Shown: positions 19,964 to 28,640 of the stretch, in pieces
How positions within the stretch are numbered: position 1 is the stretch's first letter
Layout of the letters: each line of letters begins with the position of its first letter
NCBI RefSeq assembly: GCF_013389365.1
Contig: NZ_JACADJ010000025.1
Span: 1-51,421, forward strand
Source: Desulfobacter latus
GTDB taxonomy: Bacteria; Desulfobacterota; Desulfobacteria; Desulfobacterales; Desulfobacteraceae
Reading direction: 5' to 3'
Length of the DNA: 51,421 nt
The notes under the pieces: model-generated
The model's database searches: none
What the model was told of the DNA's origin: nothing
What the model saw: only the letters and a program-made list of their open reading frames with translations
Made by a program: the position numbers and the translations under genes

Positions 19964-20653
19964 ATGGAAGTAAATATACAAAAACGGGTATTGGCAAAAA
20001 ACGAATCCGATGCGGATCGAAACAGGGCCTTTTTTAAAGAAAAACAGGTGTTTGTCCTGAACATGATGTCATCGCCGGGATCCGGCAAGACCGAGGTCCT
20101 GTGCCGGACCCTGGAAAATCTGATGCCCGATATCCGGGTGGGGGTGATTGTCGGCGATATCTGCACCACCAATGATGCGGACCGGCTTTCCGTAACAGGG
20201 GCCAAGGTGACCCAGATCAACACGGACCAGTTCGGCGGAGACTGTCATCTGGCAGCCCATCTGATTGAATCATCGGCCAGGGCTCTGGGGTGCGATGACC
20301 TTGACCTGCTTATCGTGGAAAACATCGGTAATCTGGTTTGCCCTGCGGAATTTGATATTGGCGAGGATGCAAGGGCCGTGGTGTTAAGTGTCACTGAAGG
20401 CGAGGACAAGCCTTTAAAATATCCGCTCATGTTCCAGGTGGCGGATGCTGCTATTTTAAATAAAATAGATCTGTTGCCTTACTTGGATTTTGATGCGGCC
20501 CTGGCGGTGGAAAATATGGACAAGGTCCATCCGGGTATGCCGGTGTTTGAGCTGTCCGCCAAGACCGGGGAGGGCATTGAACCCTGGCTCTTTTGGTTGC
20601 GCACTAAGGGTCAACTACCCCTCCTGAATCAAAGATTCAGAAGGGGCTTGTAA
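19964..20653 (+). CDS. hypB: Hydrogenase maturation GTPase HypB with an altered C-terminus
   Basis: HypB is the GTPase partner of HypA in nickel insertion. Walker A (SSPGSGKTE, about residues 36-44), the metal/dimer Cys-His in GGDCHLAAHL, the switch region ENIGNLVCPAEFD and the guanine-specificity NKIDLLP are all present. The last natural residues appear to be WLFWLRTKG; after that the frame runs into an IscB element and ends in about 13 foreign residues (QLPLLNQRFRRGL). Joining the frame across the element restores short native-looking tails before a stop at about 22274-22288. All catalytic parts are upstream, so the protein is probably functional. Confidence 0.92.
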   Translation: MEVNIQKRVLAKNESDADRNRAFFKEKQVFVLNMMSSPGSGKTEVLCRTLENLMPDIRVGVIVGDICTTNDADRLSVTGAKVTQINTDQFGGDCHLAAHLIESSARALGCDDLDLLIVENIGNLVCPAEFDIGEDARAVVLSVTEGEDKPLKYPLMFQVADAAILNKIDLLPYLDFDAALAVENMDKVHPGMPVFELSAKTGEGIEPWLFWLRTKGQLPLLNQRFRRGL

Positions 20654-20866
20654 AAGCCCAAGTTGACTAGCCTGAGTCTCTTTATTGGGGACTACGTTCG
20701 GCAGGAAATAGACACCCTCGGATGTATTCACTAGTCCGTTGCCCTGTCGCGGCCCTGTAAAAGCCCTGTGAGGTAGGGGCGGTCAACCGCATTATAAAGC
20801 CTGCTGAACATTGGCGAAGTGAACCTTACCCCTCTTCGGAGGGTGTGCATAACCGAAAGGTTTTTT
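20610..20866 (+). ncRNA. Putative HEARO / omega RNA of IscB
   Basis: The non-coding stretch directly upstream of iscB folds by eye into several hairpins: an outer stem gtcaact/agttgac around two small hairpins, a gggctt-gtaa-aagccc stem, a later cctcttcggagg hairpin and, at the very end, accgaaaggt, 7 bases before the iscB ATG. This position and the final GAAA-loop hairpin fit HEARO RNA (HNH endonuclease-associated RNA and ORF), the guide RNA of IscB. In this class the guide lies at the RNA 5' end, taken from the flank of the element, here the last codons of hypB. The boundaries and fold are unverified. Confidence 0.7.
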
Positions 20867-22276
20867 ATGAAAGTGTATGTCAGATCACAATCCGGCAAAT
20901 GGCTGATGCCGACAAATCCGGCAAATGCAAGAATTTTGCTGAAGCAGGGAGAGGCAAAAGTGATTCAGAGAACACCGTTTGCCATTCAACTGCTTTATGA
21001 GACGACAGAGCATGTACAGCCGGTTACTGTCGGCATAGATGACGGGGGGATTCAAGTCGGTATCTCTGCGGTATCTAAGGGGAAGTCTCTGTTTCAACAA
21101 GAAATCACTCTGAGATCGGATATCAAATTAAAGTTAGACACTCGAAGGCAATACCGGAGATCCCGGAGGAACCGGAAGACTCGATATCGAAAGTCAAGAT
21201 TCCTGAACAGAAAGTCGTCCATTCCCATATGCAAAGTCTGTGGCGGTAATGCGCCGGCATCCCAGGTGATCTGCCGGGTCTGTCTGAGAAAAGTAAAGGG
21301 TATTCATCAAAAATATGCGGGAATCCCAAAGAAAGTATTCAAAATCCCCCCGTCAATCAAGGCAAAGAAAGAGGCGATAATCCGGGCGGTAAAGCAAATT
21401 CCGTTACCGGTTTCCCGGATTATCCTTGAGGATGCCTGTTTTGATTTTCAGGCAATGGAGAATCCCGATATTTCAGGCAGGCAATATCAGCATGGAGAGT
21501 TATTGTATCACAAGAATTTCAAGCAGGCATGTCTGGTGCGTGACAAATTTAAATGCCGTGTCTGCGGCGCAGAATCAAGACTGCAATGCCATCATATAAA
21601 GCCAAAAGCCAACGGCGGCACGGACAAGTTGTCGAACCTGATGACATTATGTGAAGGTTGCCATGAAAGGCACCATAAAGACGGTCTGAAACTTCCCAGG
21701 CAGGAAAGCACTTTTTACATTTCAGCCGCGCATGTTCAACAAGGTAAAAACTATCTGCAAGCGGAATTGTCCCGGATCGTGCCGTTACGGATGACATTCG
21801 GGTATATCACTGCTCACTATCGAAATAAGGCGGGAATCCAAAAATCCCACGTCAATGATGCGGTTGTTATTGCAGATAAACAGGCAGATCCTTTGGACCG
21901 GTATATACAGACAAAACATGTGCAGTCACGGAAAAGAAGCCTGCATGAAGCAACCGCAAGAAAAGGCAGGAAAACACCGAATCGAACCCAGAAGCGGAAT
22001 AACAAGAATGTATTTACCCTGAAAGGTTTCAGTCGCTGGGATACGGTGCAGTACAAAGGGAAAGTCGGTTTTATCTCCGGATTCACAGGCTCATCGTCAT
22101 GCTATATTGTAGATATCAAAGGCAATTATATCAAAAATCCAATGAAAAAATACAAGCAGGTCAATTTGCGGGAGGTATCACTGATATGCAAAAATCAAAC
22201 AATTATCAGCCAATGGGTCGAGAAGTCTCCTTCCGAATCAAAGATTCGGAAGGAGACTTCTCGACCAGAAAATTAA
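20867..22276 (+). CDS. iscB: IscB RNA-guided nuclease (RuvC + HNH, RRXRR protein)
   Basis: The start is set at 20867 (MKVYVRSQSGKWLMPT), because upstream in-frame codons lie in the RNA. In 469 residues the IscB order is visible: PLMP domain (1-45), RuvC-I (VGIDDGGIQVGISAV, about 60), the Arg-rich bridge helix (RRQYRRSRRNRKTRYRKSRF, about 100), RuvC-II (RIILEDACFDF), HNH (CRVCG..CHHIKPKANGG..LCEGC), RuvC-III (KSHVNDAVVIAD) and a basic C-terminal domain. The catalytic D, E, H and D positions are kept. Unusual is a CxxC-x10-CxxC segment between the bridge helix and RuvC-II. The final residues are read through the right-end hairpin. IscB is the ancestor-like relative of Cas9. Confidence 0.92.
   Translation: MKVYVRSQSGKWLMPTNPANARILLKQGEAKVIQRTPFAIQLLYETTEHVQPVTVGIDDGGIQVGISAVSKGKSLFQQEITLRSDIKLKLDTRRQYRRSRRNRKTRYRKSRFLNRKSSIPICKVCGGNAPASQVICRVCLRKVKGIHQKYAGIPKKVFKIPPSIKAKKEAIIRAVKQIPLPVSRIILEDACFDFQAMENPDISGRQYQHGELLYHKNFKQACLVRDKFKCRVCGAESRLQCHHIKPKANGGTDKLSNLMTLCEGCHERHHKDGLKLPRQESTFYISAAHVQQGKNYLQAELSRIVPLRMTFGYITAHYRNKAGIQKSHVNDAVVIADKQADPLDRYIQTKHVQSRKRSLHEATARKGRKTPNRTQKRNNKNVFTLKGFSRWDTVQYKGKVGFISGFTGSSSCYIVDIKGNYIKNPMKKYKQVNLREVSLICKNQTIISQWVEKSPSESKIRKETSRPEN
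22216..22266. repeat. Perfect 24-bp hairpin at the right end of the IscB element
   Basis: ggtcgagaagtctcc... (22216-22239) is the exact reverse complement of 22243-22266, with an AAA loop. It overlaps the last codons of iscB. The inner GAATC-AAA-GATTC is shared with the left-end hairpin. It could serve both as a transposon end and as a transcription barrier. Confidence 0.85.
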
Positions 22277-22292
22277 AATTGGGAGATAAATT

Positions 22293-23177
22293 ATGGCTGT
22301 AAAGAAAATAGCATTTGCCGGATCCTGGTATCCGGGCTCAGCTGACCAGTGCCGGTCTGCTATTAAACAGTTTACCGATGATTTTAGGACAGAAGACGAT
22401 ACAAAAATCCCGGATAACCCAGTGGCGGGCATTGTTCCACATGCAGGATGGATTTACTCCGGGAAATTGGCCTGCCGGGTATTTGCCGCATTGACCCATG
22501 GCAATCGGCTCGTGGATACCATCGTTCTTTTCGGGGTTCACATGCATGCCGATTCCCCGGCCTTTGTTTTAGACGGCACTGCTGTAGAGACCCCTTTAGG
22601 GAGCATTGAGATTGACCGGGCACTTACAGATGCCCTGGTTCAGCAGGGCACAGGCGCAGGTGTTGACATAAAACAGTTGACGCCCAGGCGCTTCCCCGAA
22701 GAAAATACCCTGGAACTGCAATATCCTTTTATAAAATATTTTTTCCCCAAAGCCCGGATTGTGGTGTGCGCCGTACCGCCTTCGGATGCGGCGCAGGCGT
22801 TGGGAGTGGCCGCAGTTGTGGCGGCAGAAGAGTTGAACCGCTCCCTGGCGGTGGTGGGTTCCACCGACATGACCCATTACGGGCCGCGATTCGGATTTGA
22901 ACCGGCTGGGTCAGGCAGGGCTGCATTTGACTGGGTGGCAAAGGAAAATGACGCGGCTGCCATTAACGCATTAACAGCCATGGATGAAAAGCAGATTATT
23001 CATCAGGGATTGTCCCGCCATAACATGTGCTGTTCCGGGGCGGCCTGTGCGGCTGTCGCTGCCGCAAAGAAAATGGGCGCAGTCAAAGGCGTCTGCCTTG
23101 ACTACGCCTCAAGTTTTGATCCGTTAGACCCCAACGCCGATTTTGTGGGATATTGCGGTATGATTTTTGGTACATAG
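22293..23177 (+). CDS. Memo-family protein (AmmeMemoRadiSam system protein B)
   Basis: The protein has 294 residues with the Memo pattern: AGSWYPGS at the start, the histidine motifs VPHAGWIYSG and FGVHMHA, STDMTHYG in the middle and NMCCSGA near the end. These form the putative metal site of this dioxygenase-like fold. The bacterial role is unknown; family members often lie beside AMMECR1 and radical-SAM genes, which are absent here. A GGGAGAT box lies 8 bases upstream. Before the IscB element arrived, it would have followed hypB within about 20 bases, so a hypA-hypB-Memo operon is likely. Confidence 0.92.
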   Translation: MAVKKIAFAGSWYPGSADQCRSAIKQFTDDFRTEDDTKIPDNPVAGIVPHAGWIYSGKLACRVFAALTHGNRLVDTIVLFGVHMHADSPAFVLDGTAVETPLGSIEIDRALTDALVQQGTGAGVDIKQLTPRRFPEENTLELQYPFIKYFFPKARIVVCAVPPSDAAQALGVAAVVAAEELNRSLAVVGSTDMTHYGPRFGFEPAGSGRAAFDWVAKENDAAAINALTAMDEKQIIHQGLSRHNMCCSGAACAAVAAAKKMGAVKGVCLDYASSFDPLDPNADFVGYCGMIFGT

Positions 23178-23202
23178 CGTTTTGGAAGAAGAAATTTTGT
23201 AA

Positions 23203-24645
23203 ATGGCATTTGATTACCACACCCTCAAGGCGTTAAGAAAGAACCACCCGGCATGGAAGCTGCTGGCCGCCGATCATGCCCCGCTGATTGTCTCTTTTCT
23301 TCACAGGGCCTTTATCCTGCCAAACCACCGGAGCATGAGCCGGGCAGATTTGGCTTCAGCCCTGGAGGACTATCTATTTGTCCTGAGGGAAACCCAGGGA
23401 CAGGATGCCTTTCCCAAAAATGCCGAAACCTATCTGGATGACTGGGCCGCTGATGAGAAAGGGTGGCTTAGAAAATTTTATCCCCAGGATTCGGATGAGG
23501 TCCACTATGATCTTATGCCTTGGGTGGAAAAGGCGGTGACCTGGCTTGAGAGCCTTGTTTCCAGGGCCTTTATCGGGACCGAATCCCGGCTTATGACTAT
23601 TTTTGAACTGCTGGAGCAGATGGTCAGGGGAACCCAGGCGGATGCGGCCCAAAGAATTAAAAGCCTTGAAAAACAAAAGGCCGATATTGAGGCCAAGCTT
23701 GAACTGGCCCGGCAGGGTCATTTAGATATGCTGGACGACACGGCGCTTAAGGACCGGTTTCTTCAAGTCAATAAAACCGCCCGGGAACTGCTCAGTGATT
23801 TCAGGGAGGTGGAGTACAATTTCCGGGATCTGGATCAGAAAATACGGGAACGGATCACCCTGTGGGAGGGCAGTAAAGGTGAGTTGCTGGAGGATTTTTT
23901 CGGGGAACGGGACATGATCGCCGAATCAGACCAGGGCAAAAGCTTTACCTCCTTCTGGGACCTACTCATGTCTCCGGCCAGGCAGGAGGAGCTCACGGAT
24001 CTGCTCTTCCGGGTGTTTGAGCTTGACGCTGTCCGATCCCTGTCTCCCGACCCGCGTCTGAAACGGATTCATTACGACTGGCTTTTTGCCGGAGAACATA
24101 CCCAGCGCACCGTGGCCAAGCTGTCCGGACAGCTTCGGCGGTATCTGGATGACCAGGCGTTTCTGGAAAACAAGCGGATCATGCAGGTGATCCAGTCCAT
24201 TGAGACCCGAAGCGTTCAGGTGAAGGATGATCCGCCGGGAAATGATTTCATCAGCATTGATGACGCCGCGCCCGGGGTCTCCCTGCCCATGGAGCGCCCC
24301 ATGTATACCTTTCCCATCAAACCTGTGATCCGGGAGACCGTTGCCCTTGGGGATGGATCGGATATTCCTTCGGACATCCTCCATTCCGGGGTGTTTGTGG
24401 ACCGGCTCAAGTTGAAACGACGTATCCGGGCCCTTCTCCAGGCAAAGGATCAGATCAGCTTAGGGGAGATCCTTGATAACCATCCCCTGGAAAAAGGTCT
24501 GGCCGAACTTGTGGCCTATCTGAGCATTGCCGGAGAGGATGAAAAAGCCGTCTTCGACGACAGCGACATCCAGCAGGCCTTCTGGACCGATACTTCAGGT
24601 ACGCCCCGGCGGGCCGAATTTTGTAAAGTTATTTTTAACCGGTAA
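23203..24645 (+). CDS. jetA: Wadjet type I component JetA (DUF3375, MukF-like kleisin)
   Basis: JetA is the kleisin-like subunit of the Wadjet SMC complex, which recognises and cleaves circular plasmids. The protein has 480 residues. The DUF3375 signature is strong: NHPAWKLLAADHAPLIVSFL, DYLDDWAADEKGWLRKFYP-like residues near 80, FIGTESRLMTIF, DDTALKDRF and ELLSDFREVEYNFR. DUF3375 marks type I rather than type II systems. A coiled-coil part (about 145-175, KSLEKQKADIEAKLE) is visible. It starts 25 bases after Memo, and jetB starts 5 bases after its stop. Confidence 0.9.
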   Translation: MAFDYHTLKALRKNHPAWKLLAADHAPLIVSFLHRAFILPNHRSMSRADLASALEDYLFVLRETQGQDAFPKNAETYLDDWAADEKGWLRKFYPQDSDEVHYDLMPWVEKAVTWLESLVSRAFIGTESRLMTIFELLEQMVRGTQADAAQRIKSLEKQKADIEAKLELARQGHLDMLDDTALKDRFLQVNKTARELLSDFREVEYNFRDLDQKIRERITLWEGSKGELLEDFFGERDMIAESDQGKSFTSFWDLLMSPARQEELTDLLFRVFELDAVRSLSPDPRLKRIHYDWLFAGEHTQRTVAKLSGQLRRYLDDQAFLENKRIMQVIQSIETRSVQVKDDPPGNDFISIDDAAPGVSLPMERPMYTFPIKPVIRETVALGDGSDIPSDILHSGVFVDRLKLKRRIRALLQAKDQISLGEILDNHPLEKGLAELVAYLSIAGEDEKAVFDDSDIQQAFWTDTSGTPRRAEFCKVIFNR

Positions 24646-24650
24646 ACAAT

Positions 24651-25247
24651 ATGGAAACCCCTGATTTTTATCCTGTAAATATCAGCAAGCCGCTCATTGC
24701 CCTGATGAAGGGGGTGGTGTTCCGGGAAAAGGACCCGTCCCTGTGGCAGGATCTGGAAGAGGGGCAGATTGCCGTTCGCGAGTATGTGCGGGTGCTGGGC
24801 CTTGAACTGGTACTGGACGAATCCGAAGGGTATGCCTGGCTTAAAACTATGGAACCGGTTGAAGGACAAGAGCCTTTGCCCCGGATTGTGGGCCGCAGAA
24901 AACTCTCTTACCCGGTAAGCCTGATCATTGCGCTGTTGCGCAAAAAACTTGCGGAAAATGATGCCGCAGGACAAGATCCAAGGTTGATTCTTTCCGTGGA
25001 CGAGATTGCAGACATGGTCCGGATCTTTTTTGCTTCGGGCAGCAATGAGGCCAAATTTTTGGACCGCATCGAAAGCCATTTAAATAAAATAGCAGAACTT
25101 GGGTTTATCCGCCGGCTTAAAGGACACAGGGACAAAATTGAGGTGATCCGAATCATAAAAGCCTTTGTGGATGCCCAGTGGCTCCATGAATTTGATGAGC
25201 GGTTGAAGGAATATCAGAAGAAAAATGAAAACGAAAATGAGGATTAA
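24651..25247 (+). CDS. jetB: Wadjet component JetB (DUF4194, MukE-like)
   Basis: JetB is the winged-helix KITE-type partner of JetA. The protein has 198 residues. The segments PVNISKPLIALMKGVVFRE, RLVSYPVSLIIALLRK-like (RRKLSYPVSLIIALL) and FLDRIESHLNKIAELGFIRRL match the DUF4194 pattern. The C-terminus is acidic (NENENED). The gene sits between jetA (5-base gap) and jetC, whose GTG follows its stop directly, which indicates coupled translation in fixed ratio. Confidence 0.88.
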   Translation: METPDFYPVNISKPLIALMKGVVFREKDPSLWQDLEEGQIAVREYVRVLGLELVLDESEGYAWLKTMEPVEGQEPLPRIVGRRKLSYPVSLIIALLRKKLAENDAAGQDPRLILSVDEIADMVRIFFASGSNEAKFLDRIESHLNKIAELGFIRRLKGHRDKIEVIRIIKAFVDAQWLHEFDERLKEYQKKNENENED

Positions 25248-28200
25248 GTGAAACCGGATAATATGGAACAGGGAATGCTGGAGTTTGTCCAAAGCGATGC
25301 CCTTGCCGGTTTCCGCCTTGACGCTCTGGAGGTTTACAACTGGGGCACCTTTCACAAAGAGGTCTGGCGCCTGGACCTTAACAGCAGAAACGGCCTGCTC
25401 ACAGGGGACATCGGCTCGGGAAAATCCACCCTGGTGGATGCGGTGACCACGTTGCTGGTCCCGGCCCAGCGCATCGCCTACAACAAGGCTGCCGGCGCAG
25501 ATACAAGAGAGCGCAGCCTGCGTTCATACGTCCAGGGGTATTACAAGTCCGAGCGCAGCGACATGGGGCATGCCTCAAAATCCGTGGCCTTGAGGGAGCA
25601 CAACAGTTTTTCTGTGATTTTAGGGGTATTTAAAAACCAGGGTTTTACCCAGGAAGTCACCCTGGCCCAGGTGTTCTGGACAAAGGAGATTAAAGGGCAG
25701 CCCGATCGGTTTTATGTTGTGGCGGACAGCAAACTGTCCATCACAAAAGATTTTAGTGAATTCGGTACAGATATCGGTCTGTTGAAAAAACGGCTGAAAA
25801 AACAGGATAAAGTAACGGTTTTTGACGCCTTTCCCAAATATGGGGCCGCTTTCAGGCGCAGGTTCGGTATTGAAAATGAGCAGGCCCTGGCCCTGTTTCA
25901 CCAGACCGTTTCCATGAAATCCGTGGGCAATCTCAACGATTTTGTCCGGCAGCATATGCTGGAACCCTTTGATACAGGGCCGCGCATTGATGCCCTGATC
26001 CACCATTTTGACGATCTGAACCGGGCCCATGAGGCGGTATTAAAGGCTAAACATCAGATTGAACGACTTGTGCCTCTGGTCAAGGACTGTCAAACCCATC
26101 AGGAGGTGCTGGACCAGCAGGGGCTGCTGCGCGACTGCCGAAATGCGTTGACCCCCTTTTTTGCCACCCATAAATGGACCTTGTTCCGGAAGCGGTTGAA
26201 AAATCTGGCAGATGAGCAGGAGCGGTTGGAAAATAAAATCCATGCCCTGGACTTGGACCATAGTGGGCTTTTAGGTGATCGGGACGGGCTGAAACAGGCC
26301 ATTAGCGAAAATGGGGGAGACCGGCTGGAGCGGATCAGGGCGGATCTGGACCGCCTGGCTCAGGAAAAACAGAACAGGCAAGGCAAAGCCCAAAGATATG
26401 GGGAGCTGGCCCGGGATCTTGACCTGGCAGTGGTCGAAACCCGGGATGATTTCCACGACAATGCCCAAAAGATCAAGGCGCGTCGAAAAAAGCTGAAACA
26501 GGAAGCAGCCGACTTAAGAAACGAGCGTACCGATACCGAGGTTGAATTCAGGGATCTGAAATCCGCCTACCAGGAACTTGAAAAAGAGCTTGAATCCCTT
26601 TCCGGCAGAAAGAGTAATATCCATGTCCGGCAGATTGAAATCAGGAACCGTCTTTGCACCCATCTGGGCGTGGATGAGAGACAGCTGCCCTTTGCCGGGG
26701 AGCTGATCCGGGTCCGGGATGATCAAAGCGACTGGGAAGGGGCCGTGGAAAGACTGCTTCATAATTTTGGGCTCTCTTTGCTGGTAACAGATGCCCTTTA
26801 CCCGAATGTGGCCGCATGGGTGGACGCGACCTCACTTAATGGCAGGCTCGTCTATTACCTGGTTAAAACAGATATCAAAGATACGTCAATTCATCTTCCG
26901 CCCGAATCCCTGGTAAACAAACTGGAACTGCAAAGCAAATCTGATTTCTATTTATGGGTGGAGCGCGAGCTTGTCCGGCGGTTTAACTATGTCTGTTGTG
27001 ATGAGATGCAGCGGTTTCGCAAAGAGCTCATGGCCGTTACCCGTGCCGGCCAGATCAAAACAGGAGGCATCCGTCATGAAAAAAATGATCGAAAACGTAT
27101 CAACGACCGCTCCCAGTATATCCTGGGCTGGACCAACGAGGCCAAGATCCGGGCGTTGAAACACCAGGCCCGTTCCCTGGAAAAACAGATGCAGACGGCT
27201 GCAGATAAAATTGCATCCCTTGATTCCCGTCAGAGCAATGTGAGAGCACAGTTATCCAACCTGGATCGACTGGGTGAATATAGAGCGTTTTCCGATCTGG
27301 ACTGGCAGTCTGTTGCCTTGAACATTTCCCGGCTGGCCCAGGAACAAAAAGAGCTGGAAGCCGCCTCCAATATCCTTTCCACATTGAACCGTCAACTCAA
27401 AGACTTGGAAAAAAGGATCAAAGAGACAGAAATTCAACAAAGAGGTATCCGGGATGAGCTGGCGAGAAATCTGGAAAAACAGGACCAGGCCCATGCCGGT
27501 AAAAAACTCTGTGAATCAGACATGAAACCTGCTCCGGACATGGACCCTGAAAAGAGTCAATTTCTGTTCAAAGAGCTGGAAGACATGCGCCGGAAGCAGT
27601 TTGGCACCCATGTTCTCACGGTTGAATCCTGTGCCAACCGGGAAAAGGAATTGAGGGATATCATTCAGGGACAGATTAATAATCTGGATAAACGGATCCG
27701 CAGGCTGGAAGAAAGAATCATCAAAAATATGAACGGGTTTCGCCGGGATTTTCGGTCGGAAACCATGGAGATCGACGATGCTGTGGCCTCGGGACCGGAA
27801 TATAAGTCCATGCTGGACCAGCTTCAGAGCGACAATCTGCCCCGGTTTGAGTCCCGGTTCAAGGCCTTGCTCAATGAGAACACCATCCGGGAGGTGGCCA
27901 ATTTCCAGTCACAGCTTGCCAGGGAGCGGGAAACCATCAAAGAACGGATTGACCGGATCAACCACTCTTTGTCCGATATCAAGTATAACCCGGGACGGTA
28001 TATCCTGCTTGAGGCCCAGCTCAATGCGGATATGGAGATCCGGGACTTTCTGCAGCAGCTTAAAGCCTGCACCGAAGGGGCGTTAACAGGATCTGATGAA
28101 GATCATTACTCCGAGGGCAAATTTTTACAGGTGCGGACACTGATCCAGCGATTCAGGGGACGGGAAGGCACAATCGACCTGGATCGCAGATGGACGAAAA

Positions 28201-28640
28201 AGGTCACTGATGTCCGCAACTGGTTTGTATTCGCCGCTTCGGAACGCTGGTGCGAAGACCACACCGAATATGAGCATTATGCCGATTCCGGCGGAAAATC
28301 AGGCGGCCAGAAGGAGAAACTTGCCTATACCGTGCTGGCGGCAAGCCTGGCCTACCAGTTCGGCCTGGAATGGAACAGTGTCCGCTCCCGGACCTTCCGG
28401 TTTGTGGCCATTGACGAAGCATTCGGCAGGGGATCGGACGACTCCACCCGGTTCAGCCTGGAACTGTTCAAAAAATTGAATTTGCAATTGCTCATTGTCA
28501 CACCGTTACAGAAGATTCACATCATTGAGCCCTATGTATCCAGCGTAGGTCTGGTCTACAGCCGGGACGGACAAACGGCAAGGCTGCGCAATATGAGTGT
28601 GGAAGAATACAGGCAATCCAAAGAACGGAATACACCATGA
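25248..28640 (+). CDS. jetC: Wadjet component JetC (SMC/MukB-like ATPase)
   Basis: JetC is the SMC motor that extrudes DNA loops. The protein has 1130 residues. Walker A is GDIGSGKSTLVDAV (about residues 54-67); the ABC signature is SGGKSGGQKEKLAY (about 1010) and Walker B is FRFVAIDEAFGRGS (about 1052). Long coiled coils run between (about 260-470 and 620-900), with a hinge-like part around 475-580 containing LLVTDALYPNVAAWV. It starts with GTG right after the jetB stop, with a GAGGA box in the jetB end; an ATG at 25263 is an alternative. Its end overlaps jetD by 4 bases (ATGA). Confidence 0.93.
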   Translation: MKPDNMEQGMLEFVQSDALAGFRLDALEVYNWGTFHKEVWRLDLNSRNGLLTGDIGSGKSTLVDAVTTLLVPAQRIAYNKAAGADTRERSLRSYVQGYYKSERSDMGHASKSVALREHNSFSVILGVFKNQGFTQEVTLAQVFWTKEIKGQPDRFYVVADSKLSITKDFSEFGTDIGLLKKRLKKQDKVTVFDAFPKYGAAFRRRFGIENEQALALFHQTVSMKSVGNLNDFVRQHMLEPFDTGPRIDALIHHFDDLNRAHEAVLKAKHQIERLVPLVKDCQTHQEVLDQQGLLRDCRNALTPFFATHKWTLFRKRLKNLADEQERLENKIHALDLDHSGLLGDRDGLKQAISENGGDRLERIRADLDRLAQEKQNRQGKAQRYGELARDLDLAVVETRDDFHDNAQKIKARRKKLKQEAADLRNERTDTEVEFRDLKSAYQELEKELESLSGRKSNIHVRQIEIRNRLCTHLGVDERQLPFAGELIRVRDDQSDWEGAVERLLHNFGLSLLVTDALYPNVAAWVDATSLNGRLVYYLVKTDIKDTSIHLPPESLVNKLELQSKSDFYLWVERELVRRFNYVCCDEMQRFRKELMAVTRAGQIKTGGIRHEKNDRKRINDRSQYILGWTNEAKIRALKHQARSLEKQMQTAADKIASLDSRQSNVRAQLSNLDRLGEYRAFSDLDWQSVALNISRLAQEQKELEAASNILSTLNRQLKDLEKRIKETEIQQRGIRDELARNLEKQDQAHAGKKLCESDMKPAPDMDPEKSQFLFKELEDMRRKQFGTHVLTVESCANREKELRDIIQGQINNLDKRIRRLEERIIKNMNGFRRDFRSETMEIDDAVASGPEYKSMLDQLQSDNLPRFESRFKALLNENTIREVANFQSQLARERETIKERIDRINHSLSDIKYNPGRYILLEAQLNADMEIRDFLQQLKACTEGALTGSDEDHYSEGKFLQVRTLIQRFRGREGTIDLDRRWTKKVTDVRNWFVFAASERWCEDHTEYEHYADSGGKSGGQKEKLAYTVLAASLAYQFGLEWNSVRSRTFRFVAIDEAFGRGSDDSTRFSLELFKKLNLQLLIVTPLQKIHIIEPYVSSVGLVYSRDGQTARLRNMSVEEYRQSKERNTP

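Larger units (their letters stand above)
20610..22266 (+). mobile_element. IscB (OMEGA) element inserted in the hypB 3' end
   Basis: The element holds a putative omega RNA and an iscB gene but no tnpA transposase. Both ends carry hairpins with the same core GAATC-AAA-GATTC: imperfect at the left (20618-20646) and perfect at the right (22216-22266). The left one is enclosed by gtcaact (20610-20616) and agttgac (20661-20667). Such subterminal hairpins are typical of IS200/IS605-like DNA moved by a Y1 transposase acting in trans. The exact ends cannot be fixed; the left boundary is placed at the outer stem and the right at the end of the perfect hairpin. Confidence 0.75.
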
